NCBI GenBank assembly: GCA_025363385.1
Contig: JANYEA010000144.1
Coordinates: 1 to 64,000 of the forward strand
DNA: 64,000 nucleotides
Source of the DNA: Bacteroidota bacterium
GTDB taxonomy: Bacteria; Bacteroidota; Bacteroidia; Chitinophagales; Chitinophagaceae
Reading direction: 5' to 3'
The notes below the pieces were generated by a model. That model was given only the letters and a program-made list of their open reading frames with translations, did not search any database and was not told where the DNA came from. The position numbers and the translations under genes were made by a program. Shown here in pieces: positions 36,863 through 46,743 of the stretch (the stretch's first letter is position 1; each line of letters opens with the position of its first letter).

Positions 36863-38872
36863 TTAAACGATCTCTTGAGATTTCTTAACGCGTCTTCTTA
36901 CAAAGAAGAAACTCCATACAATCAACAATAAAACAACTACCAGGATATAGTATTTGTAATTTTCCCATAAGGTGAGGAAGGTGTTTTTATCGCCTTTATA
37001 GCTCACCATTTTTTCATCATCACGAAGTTTAAAGAAGAAGTTACTCTTACCATCACTGGTTGAGATACATACATTACTCTGGATGGCAGAAGACTGTCCG
37101 CCAAAGCTTTTAATCACACTTTGCAAAGCTTCTCTTGTAGTACTATCTCCCAAAGAAGAGATCAAGAGGAAAGTGCTATTCGATTGCCGGAATATTTGAG
37201 CAATACCACTGCCCGAGAAATCATTGAACGAGAAGCTGGTCTCCCCATCCAGATTTTTATACAACTGAAAATCGCGATTAAACTGGATCGGCATATTTGA
37301 GAAATTCTTGATAAATGGATCTGTTCTGTGCATCAATCCAATTACATTAAATCCACGCATATCTGCCATCGTTGTTTTATCACTTTGTACTAAAACAGGT
37401 AATATCATAGAAGCGTTTAAGAAAGACGCAGCATTAATCTGATAAATCAATTCTCCCACTGCCGAAGTAACGTTGGTATTTAAACCTGGAGAAATCAAGA
37501 ATTTTAAAGGACGCTTTCTAAACTCCCCTGGATAGTTAAAGAAGTTATAGAATTCTGTGGCTTGCTCACCAGAGAATGTGATGCTAGAAGTACGACTATT
37601 AATAAAACCAAAGAAGCTCGCAAATCCATCCTTACAAACACTCTGACTAGGATGGAAACGCATTTCAATAACCAGTGAGTTTACTTTGGTTAACAAATAA
37701 GTTGGCAAATCCACATCATTATTGAAAGTATTTAAATCCTGCAATGAAGTAGTGTACACTAAGTTATCATTCAAATACACGTTTAAGAAGCCGCGGTCAT
37801 TCTCCCTTAAATGCGAGAACAATGCCTCTAAGTGAAGGGTAAGTTTTTTAGGAATGGCATTATAATCGATCAGGTTAAATGGATAGTTGGTTTGTAAAGC
37901 CAATACACCTTCCATCAAAGCTGAAGGAACACCTAATTGATCTAGGGTTAAGACTTGTGGTAGTACATTGTTTTCAACCGATTTTAAAGTGGTATTGTCA
38001 ACAATTAATTTTTTAGAAAAAGAACTATTTAAAATATTATAGTTACTCAAAATGGTGATTGCCTTCTTATAACCTTCTTCATCATAACCCGTAATAACCA
38101 ATACAGAGTTGCCTTCTGTTCCTAGTAATTGAATCAAACCCTGACCTTTACTAAGAGTAGGAAGCTGACGTTTAATGGCTTCAGGTAAACGGCTTTGCAA
38201 ACCAACAACTAATGTATTATTCAGTGAATCGTTTGTACTATATGATTTAGTGGTGGTTAAATTTTCTCTGTTCATTTGCTTTACCAGCGAATACAGAATA
38301 CCACCTGCTAATACATCATTAAGATCGGGTGTGGAAGGGCTTGAGATAGAACTAAATTCTTGAATACTTTCTTTCATACTGCGTTCGTAAGAAAGAAAAG
38401 GCTGTTTAGGTGCACTGAAAAAAGAGCTGTTGCGAATATTGATCCAAACAGCGGGATTATCGATATCCTGACAAATTTGATCAGACACACTCATTTTAGC
38501 AACCAATTTTACTTTTACAAAGCGGCCGTCTGGTTGTAAATATTTTTTGTTCATCGGAATGATGATGGTAATCAATGAATCCATGGTGGATGCAATGATC
38601 TTCTGCGTATAAACAGGTGCATCTTTCAAACTGATGGTAACAGTTGACGTATTGGGATTCAATACTTGCGATGGGCGGATATACAAGACCAACTTACTTT
38701 GATCCATATCATCATCGGGCTTCACTTTTACGAAGTAGGTGATCGAACCACTAATACCAAAGATGGATTGATCCCGATAGCCCATATCTTCAAAAGTTCG
38801 CTGAATAGTTTGCGACCAAGCACTTGAAAGAGCCAGGATGAAAAGGGCAGATAGTAAGATTCTTGTTTTCAT
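36863..38872 (-). CDS. BcsB-like periplasmic subunit of a polysaccharide synthase
   Basis: A 669-residue protein with a signal peptide (ALSSAWSQ), a long periplasmic part with carbohydrate-binding and flavodoxin-like alternation typical of BcsB, and one C-terminal transmembrane helix (about 640-660, YYILVVVLLLIVW) with a basic tail. BcsB-type proteins guide the growing glucan from the synthase through the periplasm. No BcsC, BcsZ or PilZ gene is near, so this is not a canonical cellulose operon. It lies between the histidine-kinase and GT2 genes on the same strand, 17 bp after the former. Confidence 0.82.
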   Translation of the reverse strand: MKTRILLSALFILALSSAWSQTIQRTFEDMGYRDQSIFGISGSITYFVKVKPDDDMDQSKLVLYIRPSQVLNPNTSTVTISLKDAPVYTQKIIASTMDSLITIIIPMNKKYLQPDGRFVKVKLVAKMSVSDQICQDIDNPAVWINIRNSSFFSAPKQPFLSYERSMKESIQEFSSISSPSTPDLNDVLAGGILYSLVKQMNRENLTTTKSYSTNDSLNNTLVVGLQSRLPEAIKRQLPTLSKGQGLIQLLGTEGNSVLVITGYDEEGYKKAITILSNYNILNSSFSKKLIVDNTTLKSVENNVLPQVLTLDQLGVPSALMEGVLALQTNYPFNLIDYNAIPKKLTLHLEALFSHLRENDRGFLNVYLNDNLVYTTSLQDLNTFNNDVDLPTYLLTKVNSLVIEMRFHPSQSVCKDGFASFFGFINSRTSSITFSGEQATEFYNFFNYPGEFRKRPLKFLISPGLNTNVTSAVGELIYQINAASFLNASMILPVLVQSDKTTMADMRGFNVIGLMHRTDPFIKNFSNMPIQFNRDFQLYKNLDGETSFSFNDFSGSGIAQIFRQSNSTFLLISSLGDSTTREALQSVIKSFGGQSSAIQSNVCISTSDGKSNFFFKLRDDEKMVSYKGDKNTFLTLWENYKYYILVVVLLLIVWSFFFVRRRVKKSQEIV

Positions 38873-38888
38873 ATAATTACTGTTTATA

Positions 38889-40256
38889 CTAAGCCAGTTT
38901 GAATTTTATTTTAAAATAGTTACCATAGGTATCATTGCTGTTATAACTCAATTCACCACCCATATCTTCGATCATCTTCCTAGAAACAGAAAAGCCCATG
39001 CCGGTTTGGCTGGTTGCTGCTTCGAACTTGTTGGGTGAATTTAAACGATTGAAATATTCATTCAATTTATCTATGCCAATGGGTCTTCCTTTATTAATAA
39101 ATTCAATAACACAATACTCATCAGACTGAGATGCGTGAATACTAATAATGGAAGCTTTTTCACCAAATCGAATAATGTTCGATAATAATTTGAAAAAAAT
39201 ATGTCGAATAAATATCTTATCAAGATCCACAAATAAAGGGGAAGGCGATAAGTTCAATTGAAGTCCAATTTGTTTGATACTTGACGCATCCACCAAACTA
39301 ACGGCAGATTTTTCCAATTCAGGTACAATATCAAAAACTTCAATTTTATATTCTACTACACCTGTATCAGCTTCAGCTGAATCGGATAATTTTTGCGAGA
39401 GATAATGAAGTTTCTCATTTCCCATGGTGATATAGCTGAGAATTTCTTTTTGATCAACCGTTAAATTTCCAGAACCTCGGTTAATAATATCTATAGAAAT
39501 TTGATTTGATCCAATGAAATTTTTCAGATCATGGATCATAATATTCAAAGTGTTCTGGCGATAGTCGTTCAGTTGTTTCAACCTTCTATTCACTTCTTCG
39601 ATCACCTGATGCTGATCGTTGATCATTTCGTTTTGCTCTAATAATCGCTTGTTAGATTCCTCAATGATCAGGTTCTTTTGAATCTCTCTTTTTACAATCA
39701 GGTATCTATTATGTGCTATGAGACAAGAGAAAGCAGAAATTAAAAAATAAACACCACCTCCATTTTTCACTAAACCTGCATACCCATCTTCTCTTCCCGT
39801 AAAGGAGTACAATAAAATTAAAATAACATAAGTGATCCCTACCTGCATGATCGAATAAATAGGTTTCCAGAAAACCATGGTATTCAATAAAAGAACCATG
39901 ATAGACAAAACCATGTAGTAAGGCAATGCTTCCGACAAAGGAAGAATACCACAATTAAATGCGCCTAACCCTAAATTCAAAGCCACTACCAAATTCAAAT
40001 GAACCAGGTGATTCCAATTGTTTTTGTTACCTGCCCAAAAAATAATATAAGAAAGTGCAAAGCAAGCTATTCGTACAAAAAGATAATTTAACCAGTGCGG
40101 TTTAGAGAATAGAAGGTCTAACACCCAAAAAAGTGGCAAGGAAAAAAGCAGGGTCCAAACAGCCACATTTGAGTAAAATGTTCCGTTTTTATCCAGTTCC
40201 TCCTGATACTGCTCGGGCGCAATATTTACATAAGGAATTTTATGATAATTGATCAT
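38889..40256 (-). CDS. Membrane sensor histidine kinase of the exopolysaccharide operon
   Basis: Five to six predicted helices (about 30-200) form the sensor, followed by a coiled-coil linker and the kinase core. The H-box is MIHDLKNFIG (phospho-acceptor His), the N-box region is FFKLLSNIIRFG and the G-box is TGMGFSVSRKMIEDMGG. The ATG at 40256 (455 residues) is preferred. The frame is open from a TTG at 40307, which lies at the edge of a perfect hairpin. No response regulator is adjacent. As first gene of the operon it probably tunes polymer synthesis (inference). Confidence 0.85.
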   Translation of the reverse strand: MINYHKIPYVNIAPEQYQEELDKNGTFYSNVAVWTLLFSLPLFWVLDLLFSKPHWLNYLFVRIACFALSYIIFWAGNKNNWNHLVHLNLVVALNLGLGAFNCGILPLSEALPYYMVLSIMVLLLNTMVFWKPIYSIMQVGITYVILILLYSFTGREDGYAGLVKNGGGVYFLISAFSCLIAHNRYLIVKREIQKNLIIEESNKRLLEQNEMINDQHQVIEEVNRRLKQLNDYRQNTLNIMIHDLKNFIGSNQISIDIINRGSGNLTVDQKEILSYITMGNEKLHYLSQKLSDSAEADTGVVEYKIEVFDIVPELEKSAVSLVDASSIKQIGLQLNLSPSPLFVDLDKIFIRHIFFKLLSNIIRFGEKASIISIHASQSDEYCVIEFINKGRPIGIDKLNEYFNRLNSPNKFEAATSQTGMGFSVSRKMIEDMGGELSYNSNDTYGNYFKIKFKLA

Positions 40257-40548
40257 TTTTTCAAAGGGTCCAACTGGTTCGTCAATAAGTGGTGAATTTA
40301 AGTCCAATAAGGCTAAAACAGCCTTATTTTATTCCCACTTTACTGACAATTGTCGAGTTGAGTTTTTAACTAAACGCCTAAACCCTATCGAATATTAGAA
40401 TTTCAAAAAAAAATAGGAGAAATTCTTCATTTTATCTGGTTTATTCTTTGATGGTGCGTAAAATTCGCATGATAAACGGTAGCAAATTTTAAAGGGATGG
40501 TTCTAACTTCGGATAATTGCAATGAAAGCAATTAAATCATTCAATTTT
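40257..40548. promoter_or_regulatory. Divergent promoter region, histidine kinase / ABC exporter
   Basis: Holds the leader hairpin and a perfect 10-bp palindrome GACAATTGTC at 40345-40354 that could bind a dimeric regulator. No further gene is seen. Confidence 0.4.
40303..40332 (-). promoter_or_regulatory. Hairpin in the 5' leader of the histidine-kinase operon
   Basis: A perfect 9-bp stem AATAAGGCT / AGCCTTATT with a 5-nt loop, about 50 bases before the chosen ATG. It overlaps the alternative TTG start and would be transcribed in the leader. It might modulate translation. Confidence 0.45.
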
Positions 40549-41445
40549 ATGGAACCCATTCTTTCAATCGAGGGCATTTCTAAATCTTACGGCAGCATTC
40601 TAGCGCTTCAAAATGTAAGCTATGAAGTACCTAAAGGCGCAGTATTTGGATTGCTAGGACCCAATGGTAGTGGTAAAACAACCATGCTAAGTATTATTCT
40701 GGATATTTTAAAATCTGATGCTGGAACATTTAATTGGTTTGGCAAACCTGGATCTCCTGAAACTAGAAAAAGAATTGGTTCTTTATTAGAGACCCCAAAT
40801 TTTTATCATTATCTATCGGCCGTTGATAATTTAAAAATTACGAGTGCCATTAGTGGCAGAGGCAACGACCAATCGATTGATGATGTATTGAAAATTGTGA
40901 AGCTCTATGAAAGAAAAAATAGTCGCTTTAGTACCTATAGTCTTGGTATGAAACAAAGGTTAGCTATTGGTGCTGCTTTATTAGGAAATCCGGAAGTGCT
41001 TTTGTTTGATGAACCTACCAATGGATTAGACCCTGTGGGTATTGCAGAGATTCGCGAACTGATTAAAGACTTGGCAAAACAAGGAAAGACCATTATCATG
41101 GCGAGTCATCTTTTAGACGAAGTAGAAAAAGTATGTACCCATGTTGCCATCATGAAACGTGGAAAATTGCTGGCGGCCGGACCGGTTGACGAAGTGCTTG
41201 CCAATGAAGATATTGTTGAGTTAGCGGCTAATAATTCGATGAATTTAAAATCAGTATTAGAAGACTTTCCTGGCATAACAAGTATTAAGGAAAATGGCCA
41301 TTTTATTCAATTGCATTTTCCAATTGGCACAGCCCCAATGGAAGCCATCAACCGGTATTGTTTTGAAAAAGAAATCGTACTGAATCAATTAATACTAAAA
41401 AAGAAAAGCCTCGAAACCAAATTCTTCGAGTTAACGAACGACTAA
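40549..41445 (+). CDS. ABC-2 type transporter ATPase
   Basis: A 298-residue ATPase from the ATG at 40549 (MEPILSIEGISKSYG); an ATG at 40522 in the same frame would add nine residues. Walker A is GPNGSGKTT, the signature region is YSLGMKQRL and Walker B is VLLFDEPTNGLDP, with a His-loop SHLLDEV. The C-terminal 80 residues are the usual drug/antibiotic exporter-type extension. Its permease partner starts 18 bp downstream. The substrate is unknown. Confidence 0.9.
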   Translation: MEPILSIEGISKSYGSILALQNVSYEVPKGAVFGLLGPNGSGKTTMLSIILDILKSDAGTFNWFGKPGSPETRKRIGSLLETPNFYHYLSAVDNLKITSAISGRGNDQSIDDVLKIVKLYERKNSRFSTYSLGMKQRLAIGAALLGNPEVLLFDEPTNGLDPVGIAEIRELIKDLAKQGKTIIMASHLLDEVEKVCTHVAIMKRGKLLAAGPVDEVLANEDIVELAANNSMNLKSVLEDFPGITSIKENGHFIQLHFPIGTAPMEAINRYCFEKEIVLNQLILKKKSLETKFFELTND

Positions 41446-41463
41446 CTTTAAAATGCATCTACC

Positions 41464-42288
41464 ATGTTTTCTTTAATAAAAATAGAGTGGCTAAAAATTA
41501 AAAAGTACCCGGCATTCTGGTGGATGCTTGGTATTGTTACACTTACCTATCCTGGAACGAATATGATGTTCTACTATGGATATATTCAATCAACCACTGG
41601 TAAAGAAGTTGCTAATAATGTGGCAAAGATGCTATTGGGAAATCCATTTGCGTTTCCAGAAACCTGGCATACCGTGGCTTTTCTTTCTTCCAATTTTATT
41701 GTGATCCCTTCAATACTTGTAATTATGCTGGTTACCAATGAATACAATTACAAAACCCATCGCCAGAATATCATTGATGGTTGGAGCAGAACACAATTTG
41801 TAACTAGCAAATTATTTGATGTGTTGATCATTTCTTTGATTACTACTTTGATGTATACTTTGGTAGCAGGGGCTTTTGGTATTTATGCCGATGCAGATAA
41901 CCTAAACAGATGGGCAGAGCAATTGCAATATATTCCCCTATTTTTAATCCAAACTTTTGCGCAATTAACGATTGCTTTTTTGATTGGGTTCATAATTAAA
42001 AAAGCTTTTATTGCACTGGGTGTATTTCTTTTTTACGATCTTATTTTAGAGAATATTGCCAATGGATATTTGAAGTGGAAAACAAATGATCTGGGTCGCT
42101 TTTTACCCATGGAAATTTCAGACCGCATCATACCATGGCCAGCATTCATGAATCGTTTTGGGAAAGACATGAAAGATGCTTATACAAAAGCATTAGCAGC
42201 TATTCCTGAGCATTTGTTATACACTGTAATTCTCACTTCAGCAATTTGGGCTTTCTGTTATTACTTACACAAACGCCGTGATCTATAA
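41464..42288 (+). CDS. ABC-2 type transporter permease
   Basis: A 274-residue membrane protein with about six helices and the loop RQNIIDGWSRTQFVTSKL, typical of ABC-2 permeases in Bacteroidota. It forms the exporter with the ATPase directly upstream. Its 3' end overlaps the convergent epimerase gene by 6 bp. Confidence 0.88.
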   Translation: MFSLIKIEWLKIKKYPAFWWMLGIVTLTYPGTNMMFYYGYIQSTTGKEVANNVAKMLLGNPFAFPETWHTVAFLSSNFIVIPSILVIMLVTNEYNYKTHRQNIIDGWSRTQFVTSKLFDVLIISLITTLMYTLVAGAFGIYADADNLNRWAEQLQYIPLFLIQTFAQLTIAFLIGFIIKKAFIALGVFLFYDLILENIANGYLKWKTNDLGRFLPMEISDRIIPWPAFMNRFGKDMKDAYTKALAAIPEHLLYTVILTSAIWAFCYYLHKRRDL

Positions 42289-43218
42289 GGGGTGGATGAG
42301 TTGTTTGATGGCTTTTGAAATTGTGGGATACTGATATTGAAACCCGGTGCCTTGAATTTTATAGGAATTCACTTTTGCAGATTTTAATATTTCGATACTC
42401 ATTTCTCCTAATACCCATCTCAGAAAAAATGCAGGCACATGAATGGAAATGAAAAAGCGATTTTTCATCGACTTAGCAAGGGCCAGCGTTAATGCTTTAT
42501 TGGTTACAATTTCAGGTGCTACTGCATTATATACTCCCTGCATATTTTGATCATCGATTGCCTTGATAAACATGCCGCATAGATCATCGATATGTATCCA
42601 ACTGATATGTTGTTTGCCATTCCCCAGAATGGCAGCGAATCCTAAACGAATTGGCTTTTTAAATTCTACCAATGCTCCACCGGTATTGCTTAACACAATA
42701 CCAATTCTAAAAATAACCAGGTGCTTATCTAGTGCAGTTACGGCTTGAATATTCTGCTCCCAGATTTTACAAGTCTCACCAAGAAATTCAGTATCAGCAG
42801 GTGCATCTTCTGTAAAACCATTTTTTTCAGATTGATGGGTATCTGCACCATACCATCCAATACCAGATGCACTAATCACCGTTTTCACTTTATTCGGTAA
42901 AGTTTGCATGGCCTGAACTAAGAGAGCTCCACTATCTGCCCTACTGTTCAAAATCTCTTCTTTTCTTTTTTTATTCCAGCGTTTATCAGCAACACCTGCG
43001 CCGGCTAAATGCACAATATGATCAGCTGCAGCAAATGCAAGCGGGTCGATCCATTTTTTTGCTAGATCCCATTTTGCATGTGTAACGCCCTTAGGCAATT
43101 GATTGGATGGCAAGGGGTTTCGAGATAGGATGATTACTTCGTGTCCTTTTTTAATTAAAATTTCTGTTAACCTGGTACCCACCATTCCAGAGCCTCCGGT
43201 AATTAGTATTGTAGACAT
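42283..43218 (-). CDS. TIGR01777-family NAD-dependent epimerase-like protein
   Basis: A 311-residue extended short-chain dehydrogenase-fold protein. The N-terminal GGSGMVGTRLTEIL is the Rossmann motif. HLAGAGVADKRW, the ISASGIGWYG stretch (Tyr of the YxxxK-like region altered) and the C-terminal DUF1731 segment (FFLRWVLGEMSIEILKSAKV) define the TIGR01777/YfcH family, whose substrate is unknown. It lies downstream of the ftsZ terminator and so outside the dcw operon. Confidence 0.9.
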   Translation of the reverse strand: MSTILITGGSGMVGTRLTEILIKKGHEVIILSRNPLPSNQLPKGVTHAKWDLAKKWIDPLAFAAADHIVHLAGAGVADKRWNKKRKEEILNSRADSGALLVQAMQTLPNKVKTVISASGIGWYGADTHQSEKNGFTEDAPADTEFLGETCKIWEQNIQAVTALDKHLVIFRIGIVLSNTGGALVEFKKPIRLGFAAILGNGKQHISWIHIDDLCGMFIKAIDDQNMQGVYNAVAPEIVTNKALTLALAKSMKNRFFISIHVPAFFLRWVLGEMSIEILKSAKVNSYKIQGTGFQYQYPTISKAIKQLIHPL

Positions 43219-43263
43219 AGTGTAAAGTTAGGGAAGATGCCGGAACGAAATTTTCAGATCTGA

Positions 43264-43295
43264 TAAAAAAACCCCCTGGAAATTTCCAAGGGGCT
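43264..43295 (-). terminator. Rho-independent terminator of the dcw operon
   Basis: CCCCT (43273-43277) pairs with AGGGG (43289-43293), with inner GGAA/TTCC pairing. On the minus strand it is followed by TTTTTTAT. It lies about 50 bp after the ftsZ stop. Confidence 0.88.
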
Positions 43296-43342
43296 AACAA
43301 CTAAATCACCAAGTTCAAATTAAAATTTATAGCTAGCAATCG

Positions 43343-45229
43343 TTAATCAGGTTTTTTTCCATCCAGGAAAGTATTGATGGTAGAGAGCTGCGTATGGTTA
43401 TTGGAATCTTTGCCAACGGTTACTTTACTGTAGAAATTTTCTACCGAAGTAAGTGAGCTTCCAAATAACTCCATATTCCTGCGGATATATGCAGGCACTG
43501 AATCGAACTCATTGTTCGGATCAGTAGTATTCATATTAAAGGAAAGGTTGCGTAGTTTTTGAATCCTTTCTGCGGCCCTTCTTTTCTGTTCTTCACTTTC
43601 ATCCATATAACTATTATCCTGAGGAATAGCTGCCTGTACTTGGATCGGATGCTTTGGTGCTTCAGGCACAAATGCTTCGCGCATCACCAATTGCATTTCT
43701 TCTTCTCTTTCAAATAAAATGGGTGCTGGTTCTAAAACCGGTGCAGGAGTAGGTTTTACTTCTTCAGCTTTGGGTGATTCAAAACGCTCCATCGAATCTT
43801 CCTCTGATACTGCATAAATATTATTGGGCTTATGCAAACCACCAAACCTATTAGCAACGGGTTGAGATGGCTGATCAGATACAGTGAATTGAACCAATTC
43901 TTCCATTTCAGTTTTAGCAACAGGAATAGCTACTGGTTCTGCTTCTTTTTCTACAATCGGTGTAGTGGCTGCTTCTGGAAGATCCACACTTAATTCGAAA
44001 TGAAAAGAATCTTTTTCTATTTCTGTTTCAGCAACAATTTTTTCTTCATCGTAAAAAATAGCCGTGCTATGTTCTACTGTGATGGTCATTTCTTCCATCA
44101 CCGGTTCATGCATGTGTGGTTCAAAGGGATCTTTTACGATCTCGGCAACTGTTTGTTGCATTTGAACAGGAGCCGCTGGTTTTTCAGATTCACCCAGCAC
44201 CATTACAATTTTCTCTTCCTTTACTTCCACTTTTTTTGCAGGAGTAGGTTTTGAAAATGGATCTTTGTGTTCGAAGCCAGTTGCGATGATGGTAATACCG
44301 ATTTTCTTATCCAATGTGGTATCATAACCCATACCCACGATCACATCAGTTTCTTCACCTGCCTGCATGCGCAGATAGTCGTTGATGGTTTCAACTTCAT
44401 CCATTGTACATTCATGATCTCCTTCTGCACTATTAATATTAATCAAGATCCATTTTGCGCCTTTGATATCGCTATCATTCAACAAAGGAGAGGTTAATGC
44501 TTCTTCAATAGCACGCTGTGCCCTATCTTCTCCTTCTACCTCACTCTTACCTAAAATCGCTACACCACCATTCTTCATTACAGTACACACATCAGCAAAG
44601 TCAACAATGATATGGCCGCGACTATTAATAATATCAGTGATACATTTAGCTGCAGTTGCTAATACATTATCAGCCTTACTAAATGCTTCTTTCATTTTAA
44701 GATTACCGTATTGCATGCGCAACTTGTCGTTACTGATCACCAATAAAGTATCTACATAAGGTTTCAATTGACGAATACCTTCTTCTGCTTGTTGCATTCT
44801 ACGGGGTCCTTCAAAACCAAATGGTGTGGTAACAATACCCACGGTTAAAATTCCCAACTCTTTACAGATTTGAGAAATAATGGGTGCTCCGCCAGTACCA
44901 GTTCCTCCACCCATACCAGCACAGATGAAAGCCATTTTAGTATTTACTTCAAGGATTCGTTTGATCTCTTCTAAAGATTCTTCTGTAGCTTTTTTACCAA
45001 CCTCAGGATTTGCACCAGCACCCAGACCTTGAGTAAGGTGTGGTCCTAATTGAATTTTGTTTGGAACACGACTCTGTTCTATTGCCTTGGCATCAGTATT
45101 ACAAATAATAAAATCAACACCCTCGATATCCTGGGCAAACATAAAATTAACAGCGTTGCTTCCACCACCTCCTACACCAAGAACCTTGATGATAGATGAT
45201 TTTTGTTTTGGAAGATCAAAATGGATCAT
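43343..45229 (-). CDS. ftsZ: Cell division protein FtsZ, long-linker form
   Basis: A 628-residue tubulin homologue that forms the division ring. The nucleotide motifs VGGGGSNAV (about 19-27) and GGGTGTG (107-113), and the synergy-loop region NINSAEGDHECTMDEV, are intact. The GTPase core ends near 325. An acidic, Pro/Glu-rich linker of about 250 residues follows, then the conserved tail VPAYIRRNMELFG, and unusually a further 40-residue extension to the C-terminus. Last gene of the dcw operon, before a terminator. Confidence 0.97.
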   Translation of the reverse strand: MIHFDLPKQKSSIIKVLGVGGGGSNAVNFMFAQDIEGVDFIICNTDAKAIEQSRVPNKIQLGPHLTQGLGAGANPEVGKKATEESLEEIKRILEVNTKMAFICAGMGGGTGTGGAPIISQICKELGILTVGIVTTPFGFEGPRRMQQAEEGIRQLKPYVDTLLVISNDKLRMQYGNLKMKEAFSKADNVLATAAKCITDIINSRGHIIVDFADVCTVMKNGGVAILGKSEVEGEDRAQRAIEEALTSPLLNDSDIKGAKWILININSAEGDHECTMDEVETINDYLRMQAGEETDVIVGMGYDTTLDKKIGITIIATGFEHKDPFSKPTPAKKVEVKEEKIVMVLGESEKPAAPVQMQQTVAEIVKDPFEPHMHEPVMEEMTITVEHSTAIFYDEEKIVAETEIEKDSFHFELSVDLPEAATTPIVEKEAEPVAIPVAKTEMEELVQFTVSDQPSQPVANRFGGLHKPNNIYAVSEEDSMERFESPKAEEVKPTPAPVLEPAPILFEREEEMQLVMREAFVPEAPKHPIQVQAAIPQDNSYMDESEEQKRRAAERIQKLRNLSFNMNTTDPNNEFDSVPAYIRRNMELFGSSLTSVENFYSKVTVGKDSNNHTQLSTINTFLDGKKPD

Positions 45230-45296
45230 AAAGTACGGTTTAATGGGTTGTCTATTCTGTTCCTTGGGGTATTACATAAACGAAAAATCAAAAATC

Positions 45297-46667
45297 TTAT
45301 TTTATAATCTGATCTTCCTCTTCTTTAAACATATCAATTAAATTGTTCTTGAATTTATCCCAGAACTTTTCTTTGCGCTTTACTACGTCTACCACTGGCT
45401 CTGGAGCTGGTGCAACTGAATTAACTATGTGCAATGAATTGGTTAAAATTTTGGGAACTTTTACTTCTTTGTATTTCTCACTGAACTCCTTGTAATTGTG
45501 TTCATAATCGCTATAACCTTTCAAGATCAAACCAATACAAGTTGAATACATTGGTTTTTTCAATTCGTCGATATGGTTCGGTGCGAGGTGCTCATTTGGA
45601 AGTCCGATACGTGCATTTAATCCGGTAGTATATTCCGTTAATTGAATCAAATGCTTCAATTGAGAACCACCACCTGTTAAAATTACACCGCCGTTTAAAG
45701 CCCTGCTATCAAGACCTACTTGTTTCAAGTGATAACTCACAAAATCCAATATCTCACTCATTCTAGCTTGAATGATCTGTGCTAAATTCTTCACACTGAT
45801 TTCTTTTGCAGGCATGCCTTTTAAACCAGGTATAGTAATATAGGCATTGGCTTTTGCTTCATCTGCCAAAGCACTACCGAACTGTACTTTCATAGCTTCG
45901 GCCTGACTTTTTAAAACACCCAATCCCAAACGGATATCGTTAGTGATATTTTCGCCACCAAAAGGAATTACTGCGGTATGCTTTAATATACCTTCATAAA
46001 ATACAGCTAAGTCTGATGTACCACCACCGATATCTAAGATCGCTACACCTGCTTCCATATCAATTTCGCTCATTACTGCACTTGCAGATGCAAGGGGTTG
46101 TAATACTAAATCTTTGGTAGACAAACCGCTTCTTTCCACAGCACGGTTAATATTGCGAATAGCATTACGATCGCCTGTAATGATGTGGAAATTGGCTCCC
46201 ACTTTCACCCCATTAAATCCTACCGGATCTTTGATATTTTGAATATTGTCTACATGAAAATCCTGCGGAATCACATCGATGATCTGATCTCCTGCCGGAA
46301 TAAATGTTTTACGTTGATTGTTGATGAGCTGATCGATCTCTGAAGATTGAATTTCGTTTTCAGGTTCCTGACGAACAATATCTCCACGAGTTTGTAAGCT
46401 CTTAATATGATGGCCAGCAATACCCACGTACACTTCGGAAATTTCCAAATCGGGATTACTCTCGTAACAATTAGCTAAAGCAGCCTGTATTGCCTTAATG
46501 GTTTGGTCGATATTTAAAACCTGGCCATGTTGCACTCCGCTACTTTTAGCGAGGCCAAAACCCAGAATTTCTAATTTACCAAACTCATTTTTTCTACCTG
46601 CGATGGCTGCTATCTTAGTTGTTCCAATATCCAGACCAACAATGATTGGTGATTCATTGTGACTCAT
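45297..46667 (-). CDS. ftsA: Cell division protein FtsA
   Basis: A 456-residue actin-like protein that tethers FtsZ to the membrane. The ATPase motifs VGLDIGTTKIAAIAG (N-terminus) and VAILDIGGGTSDLAVF, then GGVILTGGGSQLKHL, are intact. The C-terminal end has an amphipathic stretch, FKNNLIDMFKEE, that fits the membrane-targeting helix. ATG at 46667; ftsZ follows after 67 bp. Confidence 0.97.
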   Translation of the reverse strand: MSHNESPIIVGLDIGTTKIAAIAGRKNEFGKLEILGFGLAKSSGVQHGQVLNIDQTIKAIQAALANCYESNPDLEISEVYVGIAGHHIKSLQTRGDIVRQEPENEIQSSEIDQLINNQRKTFIPAGDQIIDVIPQDFHVDNIQNIKDPVGFNGVKVGANFHIITGDRNAIRNINRAVERSGLSTKDLVLQPLASASAVMSEIDMEAGVAILDIGGGTSDLAVFYEGILKHTAVIPFGGENITNDIRLGLGVLKSQAEAMKVQFGSALADEAKANAYITIPGLKGMPAKEISVKNLAQIIQARMSEILDFVSYHLKQVGLDSRALNGGVILTGGGSQLKHLIQLTEYTTGLNARIGLPNEHLAPNHIDELKKPMYSTCIGLILKGYSDYEHNYKEFSEKYKEVKVPKILTNSLHIVNSVAPAPEPVVDVVKRKEKFWDKFKNNLIDMFKEEEDQIIK

Positions 46668-46743
46668 ATATTTTCTGTTTTAGTTGTTAGCATGATACTG
46701 TTTTCAAAAACCATCGCATTGCAGGACACAATAATTGCAGCTT

